DNA from: Thermoplasmatales archaeon BRNA1
GTDB taxonomy: Archaea > Thermoplasmatota > Thermoplasmata > Methanomassiliicoccales > Methanomethylophilaceae
Direction: 5' to 3'
Assembly (NCBI GenBank): GCA_000350305.1
Contig: CP002916.1
Coordinates: 1,178,001-1,242,000 of the forward strand
DNA length: 64,000 bases
The position numbers and the translations under genes are program-made. The stretch's first letter is position 1, and each line of letters starts with the position of its first letter. The notes under the pieces were generated by a model that was given only the letters and a program-made list of their open reading frames with translations, was not told the origin of the DNA and made no database searches. Shown here one piece after another: positions 8,416 through 15,454 of the stretch.

Positions 8416-9132
8416 TCACTCGGATTTCTCGGCATCCTCGGCAGGGGCTGCCTCCTCTGCGGGGGCCTCCTCCTCTGCAGGCTCCTCGGCGGATGCCTCG
8501 GGCTCGACGTCGATGATGCACTCGGGCTCGCCCTGTCCCTTCCTGAGGACCTCGGTCTTGCGGATCTCGACCCTCTTGATGGGGACGATGATGTGGCAGG
8601 CCTTCGCGGTCTCCTTTGCAAGGTCTCCGGAGATGACCGCCTTGATGATGTCGGCGAGGTTGTTCTCCTTCCCGTACTGGGTCAGGAAGATCTTGATCTG
8701 GGCGCGCATTCCGTCCTCCTGGGAGGCCTGGATCCTGCGGTCGGCGATGGACATGGTCTTGATGCGGAGGACGTACTTGTCCTTGGTGACGACATCTACG
8801 ACGTGGTCGGTCTTGGTCTTCTTCCTGCGGGTGAGCCTCCTAACGTAGTCGGAGGTGAGGGTGTGTCCGATGAACTCGGTCTTTGCCTCGTGTCCGTCGG
8901 CACCGGTGATCTTGAACTGTAGCTTGATGTGCATCTTAGAGAAGTCTCCGGTTAGGTCCTGAACGGTGACCTCGGCCTGCCTGCCGATGAGGATCTCGGG
9001 GTCGGCTGCGGGGGTCTCTCCGATGACGGTCTCGTTGAACATGCGGGGGGCGTGGATGTTGTACCACTCCTTTGCCTTCCACTTGTCCTTGCTCTTCTTT
9101 GCTGCTGCTGCGGCTTTAGCGTTTCCTGCCAT
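8416..9132 (-). CDS. rps3ae: small ribosomal subunit protein eS1 (S3Ae)
   Basis: 238 residues. Lysine-rich N terminus (AAAAAKKSKDKWKAKEWYNI), then the conserved core with IGRQAEV, LKFKI-type strand (LQFKITG), SDYVRRLTRRKKTK and KTMSIADRRIQASQ, all characteristic of S3Ae. The C-terminal 30 residues are an Ala/Glu/Pro acidic tail. AAGGAGCT lies about 8 nt before the ATG, and a TATA box is at 9174-9181. It is a free-standing gene, as is common in archaea. The 40S-type platform protein helps form the mRNA exit region. Confidence 0.95.
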   Translation of the reverse strand: MAGNAKAAAAAKKSKDKWKAKEWYNIHAPRMFNETVIGETPAADPEILIGRQAEVTVQDLTGDFSKMHIKLQFKITGADGHEAKTEFIGHTLTSDYVRRLTRRKKTKTDHVVDVVTKDKYVLRIKTMSIADRRIQASQEDGMRAQIKIFLTQYGKENNLADIIKAVISGDLAKETAKACHIIVPIKRVEIRKTEVLRKGQGEPECIIDVEPEASAEEPAEEEAPAEEAAPAEDAEKSE

Positions 9133-9173
9133 AGTGGTAGCTCCTTTTACTGGGCTTCACGATTCACTGATTG

Positions 9174-9181
9174 TATAAATA
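9174..9181 (-). promoter_or_regulatory. TATA box of eS1
   Basis: TATTTATA on the minus strand about 45 nt before the eS1 ATG, leaving a short leader that includes the Shine-Dalgarno sequence. Confidence 0.5.
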
Positions 9182-9233
9182 GATATGTCGGATGGAAAAA
9201 TATTGAACATGCTCAAAATCACAATCATCCAGA

Positions 9234-9353
9234 TTATTGTATAATCCCCTGTTTGTAATAATATTTCCATTTATGGTTGGTACCGCTTGTATATATTACT
9301 ATCCTGATTTTCGACTTCGGGAAGACGCCGCGGATGGTCATGATAATCGTCAT
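9234..9353 (-). CDS. possible 39-residue small protein or leader peptide
   Basis: An open frame MTIIMTIRGVF... of 39 residues, ending CAA TAA. It is preceded by an excellent Shine-Dalgarno sequence (GGAGGTGAG, 6-8 nt before ATG). The product is hydrophobic and basic with many Ile, Lys and Tyr, and its codon use is AT-rich, unlike neighbouring genes. It sits between hdrB and eS1 on the same strand, about 50 nt upstream of the eS1 TATA box. It could be a small membrane-active peptide, a leader peptide or chance. Only the ribosome-binding site argues for translation. Confidence 0.3.
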   Translation of the reverse strand: MTIIMTIRGVFPKSKIRIVIYTSGTNHKWKYYYKQGIIQ

Positions 9354-9530
9354 GGTTCTCACCTCCTCCCGCGTTCGGTGGTACGACGGTCGCCGAGATG
9401 AGAAAAGACACGGCGATCGTCCGCACTCTTTCCGAACCCGGTGATTCCAGGTCGTTTTGTCAGATTATGAAATGAGCAGATTACAGTCAGTGCTCCGCAA
9501 TCTCCGTTTCCAGCGGAAAATAAAAGATGA
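9354..9530. other. intergenic stretch between hdrB terminator and small ORF
   Basis: The gap between eS1 and hdrB totals about 435 nt. Apart from the eS1 promoter, the small ORF and the hdrB terminator hairpin, I see nothing recognisable here; no tRNA fold was found. Confidence 0.4.
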
Positions 9531-9547
9531 AGGGGCCAGAGGCCCCT
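9531..9547 (-). terminator. hairpin plus T-rich tract after hdrCB
   Basis: AGGGGCC/TCT/GGCCCCT on the minus strand is a perfect 7-bp stem 21 nt past the hdrB stop. It is followed by TTCATCTTTTATTTT, so it looks like an intrinsic terminator. Confidence 0.55.
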
Positions 9548-9568
9548 AAGAGATTTATCGACCGGGTC

Positions 9569-10417
9569 TCAGAGGACGACCGGAACCTTGTGGGCGGAGA
9601 GACCGAGCTCGGCCTCGGACATGCCCATGGCGATTCCGAACAGCTGGGACAGGTGGAGGACGGGGATGTTGAATCCGAGGTCCTTCTCGGAGGTGTCGAA
9701 CTGCAGGTGGCAGAACGGGCACACATCGACGATGAACTGGGCTCCGGAAGCCTGCATGTTCTCGAGGTTGGTCTTGGTGAACTCCTTTGCGACGTCACCG
9801 AAGGCGGCCTTGAGTCCTCCTCCGGATCCGCAGCAGAGCATCTTCTGCTTCCTGGGCATGGAGGTGCATCCGGTGGCCTCAACGAGGTCATCGAGGATGT
9901 GGGGGACCTCGGCGTCGTCGATTCCCTTGATGTCGGTGGGCTTCAGGAAGTGGCATCCGTAGAAGGTCGCGATCTTGTAGTCGAGCTTGTTGGAGCAGGC
10001 TGCGGCGATCTTCTCGACACCGACCTCGCGGAAGAGGACCTCTGCGAAGTGGAAGACCTCGGTGGTTCCCTTGTACTCTACGACACCGGCGGCCTTGAGG
10101 ATCTCGTTGACGTTGGCGCGGAGCTCGGCGTTGTGGTTGAGCTCGTGGGCGGCCTCGAAGAGGGATCCGTAGCATCCGTTGCAGATGGTCACGATGGGGA
10201 GTCCCTTCTGCTCGGCAAGGACGAGGTTCCTTGCGGCGGCGGCGAGCCAGGTGGTCCTGGAGAATGCCCTGATGACTCCGGGTGCGGGGCAGCAGGAAGC
10301 ATCGGTCAGGTCCTCGAGCTCGACTCCGAGTTTCTCGCAGACGACACGGGTGGATTTCTCGATACCGGGGTATCTGAGGGGTGCAATGCATCCAAGGAAG
10401 AAAGCGTACTTTGCCAT
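9569..10417 (-). CDS. hdrB: CoB-CoM heterodisulfide reductase subunit B
   Basis: 282 residues. Two CCG domains are visible: the first has C in FFLGCIAP, the CC pair in DASCCPAPG and VTICNGCYG. The second has C in FYGCHFL, the CC pair in KMLCCGSGGG and DVCPFCHLQFD. These ligands form the two noncubane [4Fe-4S] clusters that cleave CoM-S-S-CoB in the last step of methanogenesis. GGAGGAGTGAGAATC precedes the ATG. A GTG 9 nt upstream overlaps the hdrC stop and is a less likely start. Translated behind hdrC; hdrA is not in this window. Confidence 0.96.
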   Translation of the reverse strand: MAKYAFFLGCIAPLRYPGIEKSTRVVCEKLGVELEDLTDASCCPAPGVIRAFSRTTWLAAAARNLVLAEQKGLPIVTICNGCYGSLFEAAHELNHNAELRANVNEILKAAGVVEYKGTTEVFHFAEVLFREVGVEKIAAACSNKLDYKIATFYGCHFLKPTDIKGIDDAEVPHILDDLVEATGCTSMPRKQKMLCCGSGGGLKAAFGDVAKEFTKTNLENMQASGAQFIVDVCPFCHLQFDTSEKDLGFNIPVLHLSQLFGIAMGMSEAELGLSAHKVPVVL

Positions 10418-10422
10418 GATTC

Positions 10423-10923
10423 TCACTCCTCCACGATGGTGTTGAACTTAGCAGCATCCAGGAGCTTCTTGAGCTCTGCGGCGGCGTCAGCGTTGGCAAG
10501 GACGGTGGGCGGGATCTCGGGGAGTCCGAGGGACGCGCGGAGTGCCTTGACCTCATCGTTGATGGGGACGGTGTGTCCGGTGGTGTAGAGGTTGGATGCG
10601 GTCTTCTTGTGGGCGGCCTTGATGTGTCCGTCGGCGACGGCCATGTTCCTGAGGGCGATGACGATGTCAACGATCGGGACGCGGCGGGGGCAGCGCTCAA
10701 CGCAGGTGTAGCAGGTGCTGCACATCCAAAGCTCTTCGGAGTTCAGGATCTCCTCCTTCATGTCCAGCTGGGCCATGCGGACGAGTTTCCTTACGCGGTA
10801 GGAAGTCCTCCTTCCGGACGGGCAACCTGCGGTGCAGGTTCCGCACTGGAAGCAGAGGGACACGTCAGCTCCGCCGAGCTCGGCGAGCTGCTTCTCGAAT
10901 TCAGGATCGACTTTGTAATCCAT
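10423..10923 (-). CDS. hdrC: CoB-CoM heterodisulfide reductase subunit C
   Basis: 166 residues. Two [4Fe-4S] ferredoxin motifs, CFQCGTCTAGCP at about 25 and CSTCYTCVERCP at about 68, relay electrons from HdrA to the HdrB active site. The rest is helical, as in other HdrC proteins. AGAGG lies about 7 nt before the ATG. A TATA box at 10958-10965 and an inverted repeat at 10991-11006 lie upstream, so hdrC heads the hdrC-hdrB transcript. The regulator gene directly upstream on the same strand is a likely controller. Confidence 0.96.
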   Translation of the reverse strand: MDYKVDPEFEKQLAELGGADVSLCFQCGTCTAGCPSGRRTSYRVRKLVRMAQLDMKEEILNSEELWMCSTCYTCVERCPRRVPIVDIVIALRNMAVADGHIKAAHKKTASNLYTTGHTVPINDEVKALRASLGLPEIPPTVLANADAAAELKKLLDAAKFNTIVEE

Positions 10924-10957
10924 ATTCAAACCTCTGACTTTGAAATTTCACTAATGC

Positions 10958-10965
10958 TATATAAT
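10958..10965 (-). promoter_or_regulatory. TATA box of hdrCB
   Basis: ATTATATA on the minus strand, centred about 38 nt before the hdrC ATG. Initiation near 10935 would leave a leader of about 12 nt containing the AGAGG Shine-Dalgarno sequence. Confidence 0.55.
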
Positions 10966-10990
10966 AGCGAACGGTCCAAGGGGGATAGGA

Positions 10991-11006
10991 TTACCTAATA
11001 GGGTAA
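10991..11006. promoter_or_regulatory. inverted repeat TTACC-N6-GGTAA upstream of hdrCB
   Basis: TTACCTAATAGGGTAA, a perfect 5-bp inverted repeat with a 6-nt spacer, centred 37 nt upstream of the hdrCB TATA box. The only other copy I found is at 11861-11876, at the other side of the adjacent regulator gene. Both copies being tied to this regulator suggests they are its operators. Confidence 0.55.
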
Positions 11007-11028
11007 ACCTAAAAATCGGGGAAATGGC

Positions 11029-11838
11029 TCATTCTATGTGCCTAGCCTGCAAAGCGTTGACAATCTTCGTCACCGTACGGTCCTCCGAGCGGAACACGGC
11101 GGTGATGGCGTGGCGCAGGTTCTTGGGGTTCACGGCGCTCTTCAGCTTGAGTCCCTTCCTCGTGAGGAGGAACTCGTCCACGAAGAAGCTCTTGTTGGAA
11201 CCGAGCATCTCCGACAGGGAATAGGTCTCCGCATCGATGGTGTACTCCCTCTTCGCGGTGTCGAGGTACATGAAAGCCACCCTCTGCGCGCCGTACTTGT
11301 AGCGGATGAAGGAGGGCCCGTTATCCACGTAGACCATCCCCATGTAGCCGATCTCCATGGCGTCGTAACCGTACTCATCGATGTCGAAAAGGTAGAGGGG
11401 ATCGTCTATAAGCGCCATGTCGGCCAGACCCTCGATCATCATCCTCACGTTGTGCACGTCGTCGGAGACGACCATCTCCACATCGGTCATCTTCAGGGAG
11501 GAGAACACCGACATCATCAGGTCCTCGGTGACCGGGCTGCAGCACACGGTGAAACCCCTGTCGTCGCGGCACCTCGCCTCGTTGGCGGCGAAGCGGTCCA
11601 TGATTTCCTTGCCCGCAGGGGTGAGGAAAGTGCCAGACGGTGTGGAATGGGTGACGGCTTCCCCCGCTGCGGCCTCGATGTTGGCGATGTAGCGGTGGAC
11701 CACCGGCACGGAGATCCCCATGCTCTTGGCGGCGGCTGACATGCTCCCCATCTTGGAAACGTTGTACAGAGTCTCGAGCTGCCTGTGGGTGACGGTCTGG
11801 CCGTTGATGACCTGCTCTGTCCTGACCTTGATGTCCGT
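11029..11838 (-). CDS. LysR/ModE-like transcription regulator, apparent ACG start
   Basis: 269 residues if read from ACG at 11838. Residues 18-60 (HRQLETLYNVSKMGSMSAAAK...VVHRYIANIE) form a LysR-type winged helix-turn-helix. From about 95 an alpha/beta effector domain follows (FTVCCSPVTEDLMMS, GLADMALIDDP, YMGMVYVDNG), like periplasmic-binding-type sensor domains. The first ATG (11751) would remove half of the HTH. The frame stays open upstream to 11940 without ATG, GTG or TTG. GGAGGG lies 6 nt before an in-frame ACG, giving xDIKVRTEQVINGQTVTHRQ. So the start is either near-cognate or a sequence error. It probably controls hdrCB and the neighbouring hydrogenase protease. Confidence 0.8.
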   Translation of the reverse strand, partial: TDIKVRTEQVINGQTVTHRQLETLYNVSKMGSMSAAAKSMGISVPVVHRYIANIEAAAGEAVTHSTPSGTFLTPAGKEIMDRFAANEARCRDDRGFTVCCSPVTEDLMMSVFSSLKMTDVEMVVSDDVHNVRMMIEGLADMALIDDPLYLFDIDEYGYDAMEIGYMGMVYVDNGPSFIRYKYGAQRVAFMYLDTAKREYTIDAETYSLSEMLGSNKSFFVDEFLLTRKGLKLKSAVNPKNLRHAITAVFRSEDRTVTKIVNALQARHIE

Positions 11839-11860
11839 GCCTTTCCCTCCGGAACGGGCA

Positions 11861-11876
11861 TTACCTTGAACGGTAA
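11861..11876. promoter_or_regulatory. inverted repeat TTACC-N6-GGTAA between regulator and hydrogenase protease
   Basis: TTACCTTGAACGGTAA, same half-sites and spacing as 10991-11006. Its centre is 38 nt upstream of the TATA-like box of the hydrogenase protease gene, the same offset as at hdrCB. For the leftward regulator gene it would lie just past the start site, fitting autorepression. Confidence 0.55.
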
Positions 11877-11903
11877 AAGTCTTTTCCGATTCCTTGACAA
11901 CCC

Positions 11904-11909
11904 TTTTAT
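11904..11909. promoter_or_regulatory. TATA-like box shared by divergent genes
   Basis: TTTTAT (ATAAAA on the minus strand) lies 25 nt before the protease ATG at 11931. It could also drive the regulator leftward, with initiation near 11880. Confidence 0.4.
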
Positions 11910-11930
11910 CGCCTACGTGGATTTCGGAGC

Positions 11931-12434
11931 ATGGTTCTCAACGGCCGCATACGCGTCATCGGGCTCGGAAGCCCGGTCATGACCGACGATTCCGTAGGGC
12001 TCCGTGTGTCCGAGGACATCGAGCGCATGGGCATGGATGACGTTGACTGCTGCCAGGAGGCCGTCGGCGGATTGGAGCTGCTCCCCCTCATGAAGGGATA
12101 CAGCTACGTCGTCATCGTGGATGCGATCCAGACCTTCCAGTACGATCCTGGCACCATCCTTATCTTCGACGTCGCGGACTTCGAGTCCACCGTGAACAAC
12201 GGCATGCCCGCCCACGACATCAACGTCGCCACCGCCATAGGCATCGGACGTCAGATGGATCCCGATTCCATGCCCCTTCAGGTCAGGTTCGTCGCTATGG
12301 AAATCAAGGACATGCAGACCATGAGCGAGGAACTTACGCCCATCGTGGCCTCCAAGGAATCCTCGATGGTCGATGCGGCCCTGCATGTCATGGACCTTTT
12401 CAGGCAGGACAGGGATCAGAGCTCGACCGACTGA
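11931..12434 (+). CDS. hydrogenase maturation protease (HycI/HyaD family)
   Basis: 167 residues. Begins with the family motif IRVIGLGSPVMTDDSVGLRV, whose aspartate binds the Ni of the immature large subunit. The metal ligands continue with EAVGG (Glu/Asp position), VVIVDAIQ at about 60 and AHDIN at about 93 (histidine ligand). It cleaves the C-terminal tail of a NiFe hydrogenase large subunit after nickel insertion. It lies next to hdrCB and its regulator, which fits a role in maturing the hydrogenase that feeds HdrABC. The ATG is 25 nt after a TATA box, so the mRNA is probably leaderless. The 3' end overlaps the M16 gene by 19 nt. Confidence 0.9.
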   Translation: MVLNGRIRVIGLGSPVMTDDSVGLRVSEDIERMGMDDVDCCQEAVGGLELLPLMKGYSYVVIVDAIQTFQYDPGTILIFDVADFESTVNNGMPAHDINVATAIGIGRQMDPDSMPLQVRFVAMEIKDMQTMSEELTPIVASKESSMVDAALHVMDLFRQDRDQSSTD

Positions 12435-13687
12435 ATATCGAAGTTCTTCACCGCCTTGGGCACCTTTCCCAGGATCGTCAGGTTTAGCCTCTCGGGCACC
12501 AGATACCTCTCGGCCGCGGCCATGACCTCCTCCTCGGTAACGGAGGAGATGTCCGCCAGCTTCTCGGATGTGCTCGTGACCTCGCCGAAGGTCATGTACC
12601 TGTTGCACATGGTGTAGATGCGGTGGTCGGTGGTCTCCGCCCCCCTGGCGATGGCCCCCTTGAGGATGTTCTTGGTCCTGTCGAGCTCCCCCTCGGTGAG
12701 ACCCTCCCTCTTGAATTCGCGGTAGACCCTGAAACACTCGTCCAGGGACTTCAGGATGTTCTTATCCACGCAGTTGAGGAAGGTGGATACGTATCCGGCG
12801 TCGCTGTAGTTGCCTGTCTGATTGTAGATCGCATAGACCAGGGCGTTCTTCTCGCGGACCTCCTGGAACATCCTCGAGGAGGATCCGGACCCGATGACCG
12901 CGCTGAGGACCTGGTTGACCGTCCTCTGATGGCCGTCCACCTTCGGGGTGGGGAATCCCAGACCTATGTTGGCGTGGTCCACGCCGTTGTCGGTGATCCT
13001 GAACTTGGAGACGGGCATCTTCGGGGCCTCCCTCCTGTTGACGACGGATGCGGACATTCCGGAGAACGAGTTCTCCGCCCAGTCGACGACCTCCTTCTTA
13101 TCAAAAGAGCCAGTAGCGAAAACCGCGATGTTCGGGAGGCCGTATCTCTCTTCGTAATACTTCCTCAGGTCCTCGTAGGTGAGGGGTTTTACCGACTCCT
13201 CGGTGCCGCCCTCGTCCCACCCGAGCGGGTCCCCGTCCCAGAGGTTCTGCTCGAAGAGGTCGTGGATGTAGGTCTCCGGCTCGGACTTCACCATGCTGAG
13301 CTCCTGGAGGACGATGTCCTTCTCCATCTCGGTGTCCTTCTCGTTGATGAGAGGGTTAGCGACGATGTCGGCCACCAGGTCCATGGCGGTCCTGCCGGTC
13401 TCCGCGAGGGTGATGCCGTAGTAGGCGGTCATCTCCTTGGCGGTGAAGGCGTTGAGCATCCCTCCCGCCCCCTCCATGACCTTCGACATCTCGAAAGAGG
13501 TCATGTTCTTGGTCTCGCGGAACACGGTGTGCTCCAGAAGGTGGGAGAGACCGAATATCCCGTCGTGCTCGTCCCTGGAACCCGTACGCACCGCGACCAG
13601 GAAGGCTGCGTTCGCTCCGGGCACGTTCTCGGTGACGACCGGGATCCCGGACCCGGTCTCGGACAGCTCCACGACGTTATCTGACAT
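12416..13687 (-). CDS. M16-family zinc metallopeptidase
   Basis: 423 residues, the size of a two-domain pitrilysin/mitochondrial-processing-peptidase unit. The inverted zinc motif HLLEH (HxxEH) is at about 49-53 in GIFGLSHLLEHTVFRETKN, with the third ligand glutamate in EKDIVLQELS near 127. The C-terminal half has the paired inactive domain with GSGSSSRMFQEVREKNALVYA, a typical M16 loop. The enzyme degrades or trims peptides. No signal peptide is seen, so it is cytoplasmic. Convergent with the hydrogenase protease gene, with overlapping 3' ends. Confidence 0.92.
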   Translation of the reverse strand: MSDNVVELSETGSGIPVVTENVPGANAAFLVAVRTGSRDEHDGIFGLSHLLEHTVFRETKNMTSFEMSKVMEGAGGMLNAFTAKEMTAYYGITLAETGRTAMDLVADIVANPLINEKDTEMEKDIVLQELSMVKSEPETYIHDLFEQNLWDGDPLGWDEGGTEESVKPLTYEDLRKYYEERYGLPNIAVFATGSFDKKEVVDWAENSFSGMSASVVNRREAPKMPVSKFRITDNGVDHANIGLGFPTPKVDGHQRTVNQVLSAVIGSGSSSRMFQEVREKNALVYAIYNQTGNYSDAGYVSTFLNCVDKNILKSLDECFRVYREFKREGLTEGELDRTKNILKGAIARGAETTDHRIYTMCNRYMTFGEVTSTSEKLADISSVTEEEVMAAAERYLVPERLNLTILGKVPKAVKNFDIQSVEL

Positions 13688-13741
13688 GCCCGCCTCGAGG
13701 TCAAAGACGCTTTAATACTTTGACCCCATAGTCGCGCGCAT

Positions 13742-14539
13742 ATGTCCGAAGCAGAGGTTCTCGTCTACGAGGAGAAGGAACTGAGGGATCCCATCGCCAT
13801 CATAGGTTTTCCCACCGTGGGTCTCGTCGGCTCCATCGTGGCGAGCTTCATCGCCAGGGACCTCAAGCTCGACATCACCGGGGGCATCACCTCCCGCGAC
13901 CTCCCCCCGTACACCCTCGTGCAGTCGGGACAGCCCCTTCCCCAGATCCGTATCTACGCGGGTTCTCTCCCGAAGGCCAAACGCAAGAAGAAGACCGAGG
14001 TCTCCGAGCAGCCCGCCGCGGATGAGGTCCCAGCCAAGAAACCCCGTGCGAAGACCCGCGACGTGATCATCGTCACCTCCGAGGTCGCCCCGAAGCCCGA
14101 GGACACCTACGACCTTTCCAAGTGCGTCTACGAGACCGTCAGGGCCATGGGCGCGACCACCATCATCTGCCTCGAAGGGGTCCCCCGGATGGGACAGGAC
14201 GACAGGATAATGGGCGTTGCAACCACCAGAGAGGGGGCAATCTTCCTCGAGGAGATAGGCCTCACCGTGATGGGCGAGGGGATCGTAAGGGGAATCACCG
14301 GCGTGATCCTGATGCTCGGGATGAAGGACAGGGTGGATGTCAAGGCCATCCTGTGCCCCGCCAACCCCCAGCTCCCCGATCCCAGGTCCGCCGCCAGGAT
14401 CATCGGGCCGCTGCAGGCCATCATGCCCAGGCTGTCGGTCGACACCGACCCCCTGTTCAAGGAGGCCGAGGAGATAGACAACCGCATCCAGGCACAGCAG
14501 GCATCCGCCGACCAGGGGCCTGACAACATCTACGGCTGA
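13742..14539 (+). CDS. PAC2-family proteasome assembly chaperone-like protein
   Basis: 265 residues with the PAC2 signature IAIIGFPTVGLVGSIVASFIARDL near the N terminus and GVPRMGQDDRIMGVATTREG plus GEGIVRGITGVILMLG in the second half. An insertion rich in Lys, Glu and Pro (about 78-102) interrupts the domain. Archaeal PAC2 proteins (PbaA/PbaB type) are linked to proteasome assembly and ATP-independent chaperoning; the specific client here is unknown. First of three closely spaced rightward genes (4-nt gap to the next). Confidence 0.88.
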   Translation: MSEAEVLVYEEKELRDPIAIIGFPTVGLVGSIVASFIARDLKLDITGGITSRDLPPYTLVQSGQPLPQIRIYAGSLPKAKRKKKTEVSEQPAADEVPAKKPRAKTRDVIIVTSEVAPKPEDTYDLSKCVYETVRAMGATTIICLEGVPRMGQDDRIMGVATTREGAIFLEEIGLTVMGEGIVRGITGVILMLGMKDRVDVKAILCPANPQLPDPRSAARIIGPLQAIMPRLSVDTDPLFKEAEEIDNRIQAQQASADQGPDNIYG

Positions 14540-14543
14540 TAGC

Positions 14544-15023
14544 ATGAGGCAGCTCGTACCCTCCGCCTATTTCGTCACCTCCGCCGCCGCCACCAGTCCG
14601 GTCTCGGACCTCAACGCGTTCGATCTGGCACTTTTGAAGGCAGGACTCAGCGAGCAGAATCTAGTGGCGGTATCGAGCGTCATCCCCGACGGCGCCCGCG
14701 AGGTGGAACAGTTCGATCTCCCCATGGGGATGGTTACCTTCTGCGTCCTGTCGCAGATGAGGGGCAGGGGAGGGGACATCGTCTCCGCCGGCATCGCATA
14801 CACCCGCAGGAAGGACGGATACGGCGGATACGTCGCCGAGGGCCACCTCCACGGTTCCGCCGACTGTCTCCGCGATGAGCTCGGGAGGAAGATGAACGAG
14901 ATGTCCCGCATCAGAGGCGTGGAGTTCGGGGAGATCGAGTATCGCATCGAGGAGCTCAAGATCCCCGAGGACGAGTACGGCTGTGCGCTGTCCGCTCTGG
15001 TCTTCACAGAGTTCAGGGAGTGA
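14544..15023 (+). CDS. pdaD: pyruvoyl-dependent arginine decarboxylase
   Basis: 159 residues. Family features: PSAYFVTSAAATSPVSDLNAFDLAL near the start, then NLVAVSSVIPDGA, whose Ser-Ser bond is the autocleavage site giving the pyruvoyl cofactor on the beta chain. The acidic catalytic region AEGHLHG and EFGEIEYRIEEL follow. It converts arginine to agmatine for polyamine synthesis and for the agmatidine of archaeal tRNA-Ile. Length matches the Methanocaldococcus enzyme (about 165). It lies between PAC2 and a zinc-ribbon gene with nearly no spacing. Confidence 0.93.
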   Translation: MRQLVPSAYFVTSAAATSPVSDLNAFDLALLKAGLSEQNLVAVSSVIPDGAREVEQFDLPMGMVTFCVLSQMRGRGGDIVSAGIAYTRRKDGYGGYVAEGHLHGSADCLRDELGRKMNEMSRIRGVEFGEIEYRIEELKIPEDEYGCALSALVFTEFRE

Positions 15024-15025
15024 CC

Positions 15026-15454
15026 ATGTTCGCAGTGGTCACCTGTCCCGGATGCAAACGCATGAGGATAGTCGACCTTTCCGCAAAGACATCCGAATGT
15101 GCGTTCTGCGGCACCAAGAGTGTCGTCAAGGAACTGCAGCCGGTGTGCCGCTGCCGCACACAGGAGACCGCCAGGGAGCATCTCGCGAAGCTCACCGGAT
15201 CCGCCGGCGGCATCGAACCGAAACATGCCAGGCGTTCGACCGACCCGTATTCCACACTCGAACGCGATTATGAGAAGGCCCACAGCCTCGAGGACAAGAT
15301 GGAGGTCATGTCGAAGGGACTGACCAGGATCTATGGGGAGTTCACCGAGGACGACGTCGTCCGCCTCGACCCCAAGCACGGGAAGAAGCTCCTAGGCATG
15401 ATGCTTGCCGAATGCATAGTTCACGAGACGAAATACGGCCGCTACAAGCGCTGA
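15026..15454 (+). CDS. DUF1922-like zinc-ribbon protein
   Basis: 142 residues. The N-terminal ribbon has CPGCKR at about 8 and CAFCGTK at about 26, followed by a third pair CRC near 43. This resembles the archaeal DUF1922 rubredoxin-like fold. The C-terminal 90 residues are helical and charged, without a known motif. GGGAG lies 5-8 nt before ATG 15026, overlapping the pdaD end. Function unknown. The small size and ribbon fit a nucleic-acid or protein adaptor. Confidence 0.75.
   Translation: MFAVVTCPGCKRMRIVDLSAKTSECAFCGTKSVVKELQPVCRCRTQETAREHLAKLTGSAGGIEPKHARRSTDPYSTLERDYEKAHSLEDKMEVMSKGLTRIYGEFTEDDVVRLDPKHGKKLLGMMLAECIVHETKYGRYKR

Noticed and set aside
9354-9480. Possible tRNA or structured RNA in the hdrB-eS1 gap
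   Set aside because: No cloverleaf could be built and no known RNA motif was recognised.
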